A stretch of 6,739 bases of DNA from Sutterella sp. (GCA_020025915.1 JAHHRH010000072.1:1-6739); one strand, 5' to 3'. Numbered from the stretch's first letter, positions 1 to 5,427 are shown. Notes: generated by a model from the letters alone, not told the origin. A program made the numbers and translations.

Positions 1-43
1 CTTCGGGACGCAGAGGTTTTTGCGTACCAGGCCTCAGGTCTTT

Positions 44-412
44 TCATGAAAAAATCCATGGTTTTTCGTTTTGTGGATGTAAGCTCCCGTAGGCTTCTAG
101 AAGTCGATTAAAGTCCTCGGCTTTAAATCCTAAAAGTCGTTCGTCTTCGAAGTTAACAAAGAGGATTTCATCCCAATTATGTCCTTCTTCAATCAACTCA
201 TGCATTCGTTGAAATAAGAGATAGGACTTGCCGCTACGACGAATACCGATCAAGACGGTAGCTTGATAAGAAATTTCTATGTCGACTCGTTTGACAAGTT
301 GGATTTCTTTAGCCCATTGGCGATTGTCGATGATGATTTCTTGAAGTAACGAAAGTTCTAACATTGAATGAACAGAAATCACAATAAAGTGTTCAGTCAA
401 CTGAACAATCAT
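44..412 (-). pseudogene. Truncated AAA_14/DUF4143-type ATPase, N-terminal part only
   Basis: This is the N-terminal part of an ATPase of the AAA_14/DUF4143 group, whose complete members have roughly 400 residues. The frame gives 122 residues. It has a Walker A motif GIRRSGKS at about residues 56-63, then the family's usual LFVNFEDERL segment at about 86-95. The reading frame stops after PWIFS, exactly where the Walker B stretch (normally LDEIQ) should begin. None of the three minus-strand frames over positions 1-43 restores that motif, so truncation by a rearrangement is likelier than a simple point stop. The ATG at 412 is chosen because AAGGAAAGG lies just upstream (416-424); an in-frame TTG precedes it directly. 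A later ATG at 364 gives the N-terminus most typical of the family but lacks a ribosome site. Cellular function in this family is poorly defined. The fragment cannot hydrolyse ATP as a complete enzyme and is probably inert. Confidence 0.65.
391..406. promoter_or_regulatory. Perfect inverted repeat near the ATPase start codon
   Basis: Two 7-base arms, GTTCAGT and ACTGAAC, are perfect reverse complements separated by two bases. They lie within the first codons of the truncated ATPase. The size and symmetry fit a dimeric repressor site, but no regulator is identified and chance is possible. Confidence 0.25.
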
Positions 413-433
413 CAACCTTTCCTTCTTTAGCTC

Positions 434-469
434 GGCTCCTTACGAGCCATGATGCAGTTTCGGTACAAT
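434..469 (+). promoter_or_regulatory. Probable promoter of the pseudouridine synthase gene
   Basis: A TACAAT -10 box lies at 464-469, inside the string TTCGGTACAAT that recurs exactly at the ppaC promoter. No good -35 box is present; TTACGA at 440-445 with an 18-base spacer is the best candidate. A small inverted repeat (GGCTC 434-438, GAGCC 444-448) covers that position. The start codon is at 529, giving a leader of roughly 50 bases. Confidence 0.4.
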
Positions 470-528
470 GCCTACTCGTCTTAAAAGCTCTTTGAGCCAA
501 CTCTATTTAACAGAACCTTTTCGTCACC

Positions 529-1827
529 ATGACTTCACGCCTTTTTCCTACGCCCTTTGGTCGTGTGCCCCACCCTGACCTTCTTGAAGCACGTCGTACT
601 GTTGTCGTGCCCGATGGGTTTGCGGGTTATGCTGGCCTCTTGGTAACCGAAAAAGATGGGGTTCGTAAGACCTATACGGCCTTTGAACCTTTGACATGTG
701 GTTTGGCTGATCGTTATGAGGATCTGACCGCGGACGGTCTTTGGCCATTGCTTGAAGCCGATGATGTGCCTGATATTGAGCTAGTCAATGGCCGTGGCGA
801 ATGTTTTACGTTCAAGGACTTTTTAACGTCCGTCTTTTCGATGTACCCTGATCGACCTCACCATCAAGGGGGACGAGAATTAGCGATTCGTCGCGCACAA
901 TGGCGATCGGCTTTTTTAGATGCGTTGACAGATCCGGCTGTTTCGCTGCTGCTTGATCATAATCGTCGGCAAGATGGATCAATCCCTGTTGGTGTTATGG
1001 AATGGTGGGTTGGTCGAAGCCCTGCGCATGAAATTCGTCATAATTGCGCCGTCTATTCACCGAGAGCCGCTGCGAAGCTACTTTTTGAAGCCTTGGTTGA
1101 AGGCATTCCTTATTTAGGCGTTGAACCCCATGTGGGTGAAGATGCCGTGCCCGAAGTGCCCGTTCTTTATGTGGACGATGATATTGTGGTGGTCAATAAA
1201 CCGTCACGCTTAGCGTCTGTGCCAGGGGTACGTGAAACCATTTCGACCTTGTCGATTCTTGAAAAGACGTACGGACCTTTACGTATCGTTCATCGGTTAG
1301 ATATGGATACGTCAGGGGTACTCCTTTTCGCGCGCAATCTCGACGCTGAACGTTCACTGCATGAAGTCTTTAGGTCTGGGCTCGCAATGAAGCGCTATGA
1401 GGCACGTCTCACTGGGGTACCCAACACAACGAGCGGTCACATCACCCTCCCCTTAGCTTTAAACAGATTAGACCGGCCGCGTCAGTGTGTGCTTTTAGAA
1501 AGCGAAACGGGTAAGCCGTCTGCCACCGATTGGGAACTTTTACGTATCGAAAAGGATGCGAAGGGGCATGAAAAAGCTATTGTGAGCCTTTGGCCTGAAA
1601 CCGGGCGAACTCACCAATTGCGTGTGCATTGTGCACATCGTCAAGGGATTGGCCTCGCGATTGATGGTGATTCGTTCTATGGACCGATGGGCATTTTGGC
1701 AGAAGTCCCAGGCTTTCGACTTTGCTTACACGCAGCCGAATTAACGCTCCCTCATCCACGCACTGGCGTACCAGTTCACTTTGAAGCACCGTCCGACTTT
1801 CCTGTATTTGAACCGTGGTGGGAATGA
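529..1827 (+). CDS. RluA-family RNA pseudouridine synthase with N-terminal extension
   Basis: This cytoplasmic enzyme converts uridine to pseudouridine in rRNA or tRNA. The C-terminal half (from about residue 212) is a complete RluA-type catalytic domain. It starts with a VLYVDDDIVVVNKP segment at about 213-226, has the catalytic HRLDMDTSG motif at 255-263 with Asp258 as the nucleophile, and has GRTHQLRVH at 359-367. E. coli RluA has about 219 residues; this protein has 432. The first ~210 residues lack the S4 domain found in many RluA relatives. They contain EWWVGRSPAHEIRH at 158-171, which resembles, from memory, a segment in long (~550 residue) RluA-family proteins of gammaproteobacteria. 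The target RNA position cannot be read from sequence. The ATG at 529 has no clear ribosome-binding site, so initiation may be weak or leader-dependent. The gene stands alone and converges on the phosphoesterase gene. Confidence 0.92.
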   Translation: MTSRLFPTPFGRVPHPDLLEARRTVVVPDGFAGYAGLLVTEKDGVRKTYTAFEPLTCGLADRYEDLTADGLWPLLEADDVPDIELVNGRGECFTFKDFLTSVFSMYPDRPHHQGGRELAIRRAQWRSAFLDALTDPAVSLLLDHNRRQDGSIPVGVMEWWVGRSPAHEIRHNCAVYSPRAAAKLLFEALVEGIPYLGVEPHVGEDAVPEVPVLYVDDDIVVVNKPSRLASVPGVRETISTLSILEKTYGPLRIVHRLDMDTSGVLLFARNLDAERSLHEVFRSGLAMKRYEARLTGVPNTTSGHITLPLALNRLDRPRQCVLLESETGKPSATDWELLRIEKDAKGHEKAIVSLWPETGRTHQLRVHCAHRQGIGLAIDGDSFYGPMGILAEVPGFRLCLHAAELTLPHPRTGVPVHFEAPSDFPVFEPWWE

Positions 1828-1844
1828 TCGAATTGACCAAAAGA

Positions 1845-1899
1845 CAAACGCCCAAGTTATAAGCTTAGGCGTTTGCCTAATAGAACCCTAAAGGGTTCT
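1845..1899. terminator. Double hairpin terminator between convergent genes
   Basis: Hairpin one pairs CAAACGCC (1845-1852) with GGCGTTTG (1868-1875), plus three inner pairs. Hairpin two pairs AGAACCC (1882-1888) with GGGTTCT (1893-1899) around a TAAA loop. Read on the minus strand, hairpin one is followed by TCTTTT, so it should end the phosphoesterase transcript. Hairpin two, followed by TATT on the plus strand, could end the pseudouridine synthase transcript, though its T-tract is poor. Confidence 0.75.
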
Positions 1900-1901
1900 T
1901 A

Positions 1902-2855
1902 TTAAGCGCGCTTACACACATGAGAGCGCTCGTTGTAGATACCCTGCACGTAGACATTATGGTGCTTGTCGACAGAGACAATACCAAAGACGTTGTGTGG
2001 AATTGGCTGTTCAACCATGCCTTGATTAACGACGTAGTGAATGCCGTTACGCTCAGAATAGAATCCCTTGTGGTAGTGACCAGATAGCACAGCTAAAACG
2101 CGCTTACTCTTTTCGAGCATCGAGACCACCGAATCGCAATTCTTAATGAAGAAGGCCTTTGGAATCGGATTTTCGTCCCAGCTATTAAGTAACTGGTGCG
2201 TAAAGACAATGACGGGTTCAGTGCCAGTGGCAAGTTCTTTTTCGAGCCACTTCAACTCTTCAGTCGGAATATAAGCGACCTGCCAGTCGAGGTTGCCTTC
2301 AGAATAATGTTCGCCTTCAAGGTTGTTGTAGCAAGCGTCAAGGACGATGTACTTTACGCCACCTTTGACAAATGCATAGTAAAGCTTACCGTTTGCGTCA
2401 CCATGGTTGGTGATGTTGGAGACAAAGTCTTCATAGGTGATTTTGTCAAAGTCATGGTTCCCAGCGACGTGGTAGCGCGGGCCATTAAAGCGAGCGAATT
2501 CTCGTTCGACCGTTTGGAGGTAGCGCAACGTACCTAAACGGTCGCCATCGTCATTGCAGTCCTTAAAATCGCCGAGTTCAATCGCAAAGTCAATATCGCT
2601 CACGTTAAAGAGGTCAGTCGCCTGACGAAGTTTAGCGAGCGTATCACGATAGACGCGAACGCTATCTTCGTGCGGAATACGGGTGATGGGCTTGACGCAA
2701 TAGTGGACGTCAGTGACAAAACCAAACTTAGAAATAATGTCTGACGCAGCAGGCAACTGAATCGTTTCAGAGGTCACGGTTGCGGCCAACGACTGGCCAG
2801 CGATCGGAAGGGCAAAAGAACCAAGGACAGTCTGCAAAAAAAGACGACGTTTCAT
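1902..2855 (-). CDS. Tat-exported calcineurin-like metallophosphoesterase
   Basis: This is a binuclear-metal phosphoesterase predicted to act in the periplasm or at the outer face of the inner membrane. The N-terminus MKRRLFLQ carries the twin-arginine pair (R3, R4). A hydrophobic stretch to about residue 23 and a likely cleavage near SLA-A follow. All metal-binding motifs of the Metallophos fold appear in order: D49-V-H51, G95-D96, G132-N-H-D135, T219-H220 and G259-H-Y-H262. Layout and spacing resemble the group that includes Mn-dependent ADP-ribose/CDP-alcohol diphosphatases and CpdA-like phosphodiesterases, but the substrate cannot be assigned. The start is the ATG at 2855 because AGGAA lies about eight bases upstream; the frame also opens further upstream at a TTG without such a site. 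The length is 317 residues. It is monocistronic, divergent from ppaC, and ends at the shared double hairpin. Confidence 0.9.
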   Translation of the reverse strand: MKRRLFLQTVLGSFALPIAGQSLAATVTSETIQLPAASDIISKFGFVTDVHYCVKPITRIPHEDSVRVYRDTLAKLRQATDLFNVSDIDFAIELGDFKDCNDDGDRLGTLRYLQTVEREFARFNGPRYHVAGNHDFDKITYEDFVSNITNHGDANGKLYYAFVKGGVKYIVLDACYNNLEGEHYSEGNLDWQVAYIPTEELKWLEKELATGTEPVIVFTHQLLNSWDENPIPKAFFIKNCDSVVSMLEKSKRVLAVLSGHYHKGFYSERNGIHYVVNQGMVEQPIPHNVFGIVSVDKHHNVYVQGIYNERSHVCKRA

Positions 2856-2883
2856 GATTTTTCCTAATTTCAACAAATAACAC

Positions 2884-2903
2884 CGATGAGGCTCAACTCA
2901 TCG
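2884..2903. repeat. Inverted repeat in the phosphoesterase leader
   Basis: CGATGAG (2884-2890) and CTCATCG (2897-2903) are perfect reverse complements around a 6-base loop. On the minus strand this hairpin ends about 28 bases before the phosphoesterase start codon and could lie in its 5' leader. No T-tract follows on either strand, so it is not a terminator. Confidence 0.4.
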
Positions 2904-2926
2904 AGGCGAATTATGGCGCTTAGTTG

Positions 2927-2964
2927 TGTCATCAAAATGACGTTTAAGTGTGGTTTTGATGACA
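2927..2964. repeat. 11-base perfect inverted repeat in divergent spacer
   Basis: TGTCATCAAAA (2927-2937) and TTTTGATGACA (2954-2964) are perfect reverse complements separated by 16 bases. The repeat sits between the divergent phosphoesterase and ppaC genes. No T-tract follows, so a terminator is unlikely. A protein-binding site or a structured leader for the minus-strand gene would fit. Confidence 0.5.
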
Positions 2965-3044
2965 GATTAAGATCTTGGTCGTGCTCGTCGAATTCGAGAA
3001 AGCGTCGAATTTGGCTAAAGATTGGCTTTTTAGGGGCGTACGAA

Positions 3045-3062
3045 GAGTGACTCGAGTGACTC
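3045..3062. promoter_or_regulatory. Tandem 9-base palindromic repeats upstream of ppaC
   Basis: GAGTGACTC occurs twice head to tail (3045-3053 and 3054-3062), and each copy is itself an odd palindrome (GAGT-G-ACTC). The second copy contains the best -35 candidate of the ppaC promoter (GTGACT, 3056-3061), so a bound protein would block or touch RNA polymerase. The binding protein is unknown. Confidence 0.4.
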
Positions 3063-3085
3063 GCATCGCTAAACTTCGGTACAAT
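3056..3085 (+). promoter_or_regulatory. ppaC promoter
   Basis: The -10 box is TACAAT (3080-3085), inside TTCGGTACAAT, identical over 11 bases to the promoter before the pseudouridine synthase gene. The -35 candidate GTGACT matches four of six consensus bases with an 18-base spacer. A transcript starting near 3092 would have a leader of about 35 bases before the GTG start. Confidence 0.55.
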
Positions 3086-3126
3086 AGACGAGCTTTTTCT
3101 TTAACTTAAATTTAAAGGGCTAACAA

Positions 3127-4053
3127 GTGTCCGCACTCATTCTTGGTCATAAGAACCCCGACTCCGACAGCATTATTTCCGCCATTGCTTGCGCACATCT
3201 CTACACGCTTCGCGGTCTCGATGTGGTGCCGGCTGCTCAGGGTACGCCCGCTCCGGAAACGGCTTTCATTCTTGAACGCTTCGGTCTCGAAGCCCCGGAA
3301 GTTGTGACGAGCGTGGCTGGTCGTGATGTTTACCTCGTTGACTACTCCGACAAGGGTCAGGCTCCGGCTGATATCGATCAGTGCAATTTGAAGGGTATTG
3401 TTGACCACCATAAGTTGGGCGATGTCACCTCTACCTCTCCGCTTGAATGCATCATCTGGACGGTGGGTTGCACGAACACCATCCTCAAGTTGATGTACGA
3501 TTACATGGGTTTCCAGATCCCGGCCAATATCGCAGGCGCCATGCTCTGCGCCATCCTCTCTGACACGGTGATCTTCAAGTCTCCGACGACGACCGATACG
3601 GACCGTCGAGTTGCCGAAGAACTCGCCAAGATCGCTGGTATTGAAGACATCAATGCCCTCGGTATGGAACTCTTCACAGCCAAGTCCGCTGTGGCTGGTT
3701 GCACGCCGCGCTCCTTGATCTTCCGTGACTTCAAGGACTTCAACATGAATGGTTGCAAGGTTGGCGTTGGTCAGCTCGAACTCGTTTCGCTTGATCTCGT
3801 GGCCGACGTTAAGGCTAAGCTTGAAACTGAACTCGCTACCGTTAAGGGTGAAGAAGGCCGTCATTCTGCCCTCCTTCTTCTCACGGACATCATGAAGGAA
3901 GGCTCTGAACTTCTCATGGTTTCTGACGATCCTGCTCGTATCGCTGAAGGATTTGGCAAGACCTATGAAGAAGGTAAGAACCTCTGGCTCGACGGTGTTA
4001 TGAGCCGTAAGAAGCAGGTTGTACCGGCCCTTGAAGCCGCCTTCCGCAAGTAG
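3127..4053 (+). CDS. ppaC: Manganese-dependent (family II) inorganic pyrophosphatase
   Basis: This cytosolic enzyme hydrolyses pyrophosphate to two phosphates and so pulls biosynthetic reactions such as nucleic acid and aminoacyl-tRNA synthesis forward. It is a DHH-superfamily protein with the expected two domains. The N-terminal domain carries the metal ligands GHKNPDSDS (H8, D12, D14), D72 in VDYSD, D93-H94-H95 in IVDHHKLGD, and D146 in LSDT. The C-terminal DHHA2 domain carries the substrate-binding SRKKQ at 293-297. The length of 308 residues is normal for the family. No CBS or DRTGG regulatory insert is present, so adenine-nucleotide control is not expected. Translation starts at GTG, with AAAGGG ending seven bases upstream. 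All 19 lysine codons are AAG, unlike the mixed use in neighbouring genes, which suggests strong expression. The gene is monocistronic with its own promoter and terminator. Confidence 0.97.
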   Translation: MSALILGHKNPDSDSIISAIACAHLYTLRGLDVVPAAQGTPAPETAFILERFGLEAPEVVTSVAGRDVYLVDYSDKGQAPADIDQCNLKGIVDHHKLGDVTSTSPLECIIWTVGCTNTILKLMYDYMGFQIPANIAGAMLCAILSDTVIFKSPTTTDTDRRVAEELAKIAGIEDINALGMELFTAKSAVAGCTPRSLIFRDFKDFNMNGCKVGVGQLELVSLDLVADVKAKLETELATVKGEEGRHSALLLLTDIMKEGSELLMVSDDPARIAEGFGKTYEEGKNLWLDGVMSRKKQVVPALEAAFRK

Positions 4054-4075
4054 TCATTAGACTTTTCGTCTACCT

Positions 4076-4109
4076 AGCCCTCAAGGTCACCCTTTGAGGG
4101 CTTTATTTT
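4076..4109 (+). terminator. Rho-independent terminator of ppaC
   Basis: A perfect 9-base stem, AGCCCTCAA (4076-4084) with TTGAGGGCT (4094-4102), encloses a 9-base loop and is followed by the T-rich tract TTATTTT. It begins 23 bases after the ppaC stop codon. The downstream edge coincides with the start of the group II intron-like sequence. Confidence 0.9.
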
Positions 4110-4110
4110 G

Positions 4111-4408
4111 GTGCGCCCAAGATGGGTGCGTTCTAACGGATGAAAGTCCCGAGCGCAGCTGCTCGAACTAAGTGCATAGCCGGATGCAATGGGGTCCGTC
4201 GCGAGGCGGAATCTGAAGGAGGTCTGTGGCAAACCGCTGATCCGATGGGCAAGAACTACATCAGGCATACGAGGATGGGTAAGCTTGCCAAACAAACTGA
4301 AGCCCTCAGCTACACGGAATTCGAGATGTAACTGTGGTGGATACATGGCGGGAAAGAACGCGTTCTTCCTGGTGAGATCTCACAGACAACGAACAATAGG
4401 TCGTGCCA
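4111..4408 (+). mobile_element. 5' fragment of a group IIC intron (domain I onwards), no maturase
   Basis: The segment opens with GTGCGCCC, a form of the group II intron 5' consensus GUGYG. The first 19 bases fold into a 6-base stem (4113-4118 with 4124-4129). Blocks then follow in the same order as in the Oceanobacillus iheyensis group IIC intron as I recall it: AAAGTCCCG (4143-4151), GTCCG then GCGGAATCTGAAGGA (near 4195-4220), GGCAAAC (4229-4235), AAACAAACTGAAG (4290-4302) and GGGAAAGA (near 4350-4357). A short block around 4388-4407 may be domain III. No reverse transcriptase frame and no domain V hairpin are visible before the next gene, so this cannot self-splice alone. It lies directly after a terminator hairpin, the characteristic target of class C introns. 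The 3' limit is uncertain. Small frames inside it are taken as non-coding. Confidence 0.8.
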
Positions 4409-4577
4409 TTGACGAAATCGAGTTGAGCCATAGTTTTGAAAAAGTAATAAGTTTAATAGAGGCATTTAACTTCATTTTGCCCTAGATCTTTTTGAGCAAT
4501 TGCTCTACGCGCGATTTAGTTAAAACAAATGACTGAGTTCGTGTTATTTTTTTCGTAACTATTTTGTAGGAGTCACG
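4409..4577. other. AT-rich spacer before the peroxiredoxin gene
   Basis: No intron homology is recognisable after about 4408 and no domain V is seen. A 12-base perfect palindrome, GAGCAATTGCTC, lies at 4494-4505. A weak promoter candidate for the downstream gene has TTAAAA (4520-4525), a 16-base spacer and TGTTAT (4542-4547). AGGAG at 4568-4572 is a good ribosome-binding site for the ATG at 4578. Confidence 0.4.
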
Positions 4578-5051
4578 ATGATAGTTCGTATTCAATTGGC
4601 TGCGGGGCAATCCGCCCCTGCTTTTTCATTACCTGGCTACGACGACAAGCCCGTGACGCTCGATGACTTTAAAGGTCGTGGCCTGATTCTTTACTTCTAC
4701 CCGAAAGATAATACCGCTGGTTGTACGACCGAAGCGCTGGGTTTTCGAGACCACTTGGCTGACTTTGAAGCCTTGGGCTACCAGGTGGTCGGTGTTTCTC
4801 GCGATAGCGTGAAGAGCCATTGTGGATTTAGAGATCGTCAGGGGTTGAATTTTTTGCTTTTGGCTGACAAAGAAGAGTTGGCTTGTAATGCCTATGGCGT
4901 CATGAAAGAAAAAATGATGTACGGCAAAAAGTGCCGAGGAATTGAACGCTCGACCTTTGTGATCGATGAAAACGGCATGATTAAGGCGGGGCTTTATGGC
5001 GTCAAAGCCAAAACCCATGTCGAAGAACTCTTGGCCTTTCTAAAGGCATAA
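4578..5051 (+). CDS. bcp: Thiol peroxidase of the BCP/PrxQ peroxiredoxin family
   Basis: This cytosolic enzyme reduces hydrogen peroxide and organic hydroperoxides, usually recycled by thioredoxin. The 157 residues match the family length and form one AhpC/TSA-type thioredoxin fold. The peroxidatic cysteine is C49 in PKDNTAGCTTEA, with the family arginine R124 in GIERSTF and the YGK segment at 115-117. The resolving cysteine that E. coli BCP has five residues after the peroxidatic one is leucine here (L54). C82 in SHCGFRD is close to where some PrxQ enzymes carry an alternative resolving cysteine; C103 and C119 are further possibilities. The start is supported by AGGAG five bases upstream. 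The gene is monocistronic, placed between the intron fragment and its own terminator. The family is certain; the reductant and catalytic subtype are not. Confidence 0.95.
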   Translation: MIVRIQLAAGQSAPAFSLPGYDDKPVTLDDFKGRGLILYFYPKDNTAGCTTEALGFRDHLADFEALGYQVVGVSRDSVKSHCGFRDRQGLNFLLLADKEELACNAYGVMKEKMMYGKKCRGIERSTFVIDENGMIKAGLYGVKAKTHVEELLAFLKA

Positions 5052-5058
5052 AATGAAG

Positions 5059-5088
5059 AACGGCGCTCCAATGAACAGGCGCCGTTTT
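5059..5088 (+). terminator. Rho-independent terminator of bcp
   Basis: AACGGCGC (5059-5066) pairs perfectly with GCGCCGTT (5079-5086) around a 12-base loop, and the stem runs into TTTT (5085-5088). It starts eight bases after the bcp stop codon. Confidence 0.85.
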
Positions 5089-5114
5089 GCTTATTCTCTC
5101 TTCTTTACCCAATT

Positions 5115-5156
5115 GCGGCGTAAAGCTTCGTCCTTTAGGGCGGAGATATAAGCCGC
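5115..5156 (+). mobile_element. Nested hairpin resembling an IS200/IS605 (TnpB) right end
   Basis: CTTCGTCC (5126-5133) pairs with GGGCGGAG (5138-5145) around a TTTA loop, counting three GU or UG wobbles in RNA. An outer stem, GCGGC (5115-5119) with GCCGC (5152-5156), encloses it. The core CGTCCTTTAGGGCG is, from memory, typical of the conserved hairpin near the right end of TnpB-encoding IS200/IS605 elements, where the guide RNA ends. No tnpB or tnpA gene is present, so this would be a relic or solo end. It could instead be an unrelated structured RNA. Confidence 0.45.
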
Positions 5157-5196
5157 GCAGTTTTAGGTTAATCGTGATACCGACCGAATGGCTGTT

Positions 5197-5311
5197 AGCG
5201 CCTGAAGGCGCTGGGCAACAGGCCTTAAATGCGGCTATTCATTATCTGAAGCGCACTGGTAACGACCATTGTGACGGACGTATCACTGAAATCGGTCGTT
5301 TGGCGCTTTTT
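5197..5311 (+). other. Structured stretch: short hairpin, then long hairpin with T-tract
   Basis: AGCGCC (5197-5202) pairs with GGCGCT (5207-5212) around TGAA. Further on, three nested perfect stems occur: AAGCGC (5249-5254) with GCGCTT (5303-5308), AACGACC (5261-5267) with GGTCGTT (5294-5300), and GTGA (5271-5274) with TCAC (5283-5286). The outer stem ends in TTTTT (5307-5311), as in a terminator. An open frame also crosses this stretch (from GTG at 5174 to the stop ending at 5371, 66 codons) without recognisable homology or ribosome-binding site. Non-coding structured RNA and a small unknown gene are both possible. Confidence 0.4.
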
Positions 5312-5427
5312 AGGCTTGATCCTTGTGTACCTCTCTCTGTTCGACTTCGTCATGCTAACTTGACGACCTAGGGTTCATGATCTAGTGCGTCTATACTAAG
5401 GTTAATCCGTAAACTTTTGTGTTCTAG

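Noticed and set aside
3112..3864. Long minus-strand frame opposite ppaC (250 codons)
   Set aside because: It is the mirror of the strongly codon-biased ppaC gene, with no motif of its own.
4140..4485. Two overlapping plus-strand frames of 63 and 98 codons inside the intron-like segment
   Set aside because: They coincide with conserved structural RNA blocks of group II intron domain I and show no protein family features, so they are taken as chance frames.
4409..4577. Search for group II intron domain V or VI close to the domain I fragment
   Set aside because: No GAGC...GAAA...-type 34-base hairpin could be seen; the GAGCAATTGCTC palindrome at 4494-4505 is too short and has the wrong loop.
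4629..5018. Minus-strand frame opposite bcp (129 codons)
   Set aside because: It is a shadow of an unmistakable peroxiredoxin gene on the other strand.
5087..5371. Plus-strand 94-codon frame as a complete gene; its segment LNAAIHYLKRTG recalled the end of TnpB proteins
   Set aside because: It starts at a TTG inside the bcp terminator and runs through the hairpins. The TnpB cysteine and catalytic context is missing, and a TnpB C-terminus should precede the right-end hairpin, not follow it.
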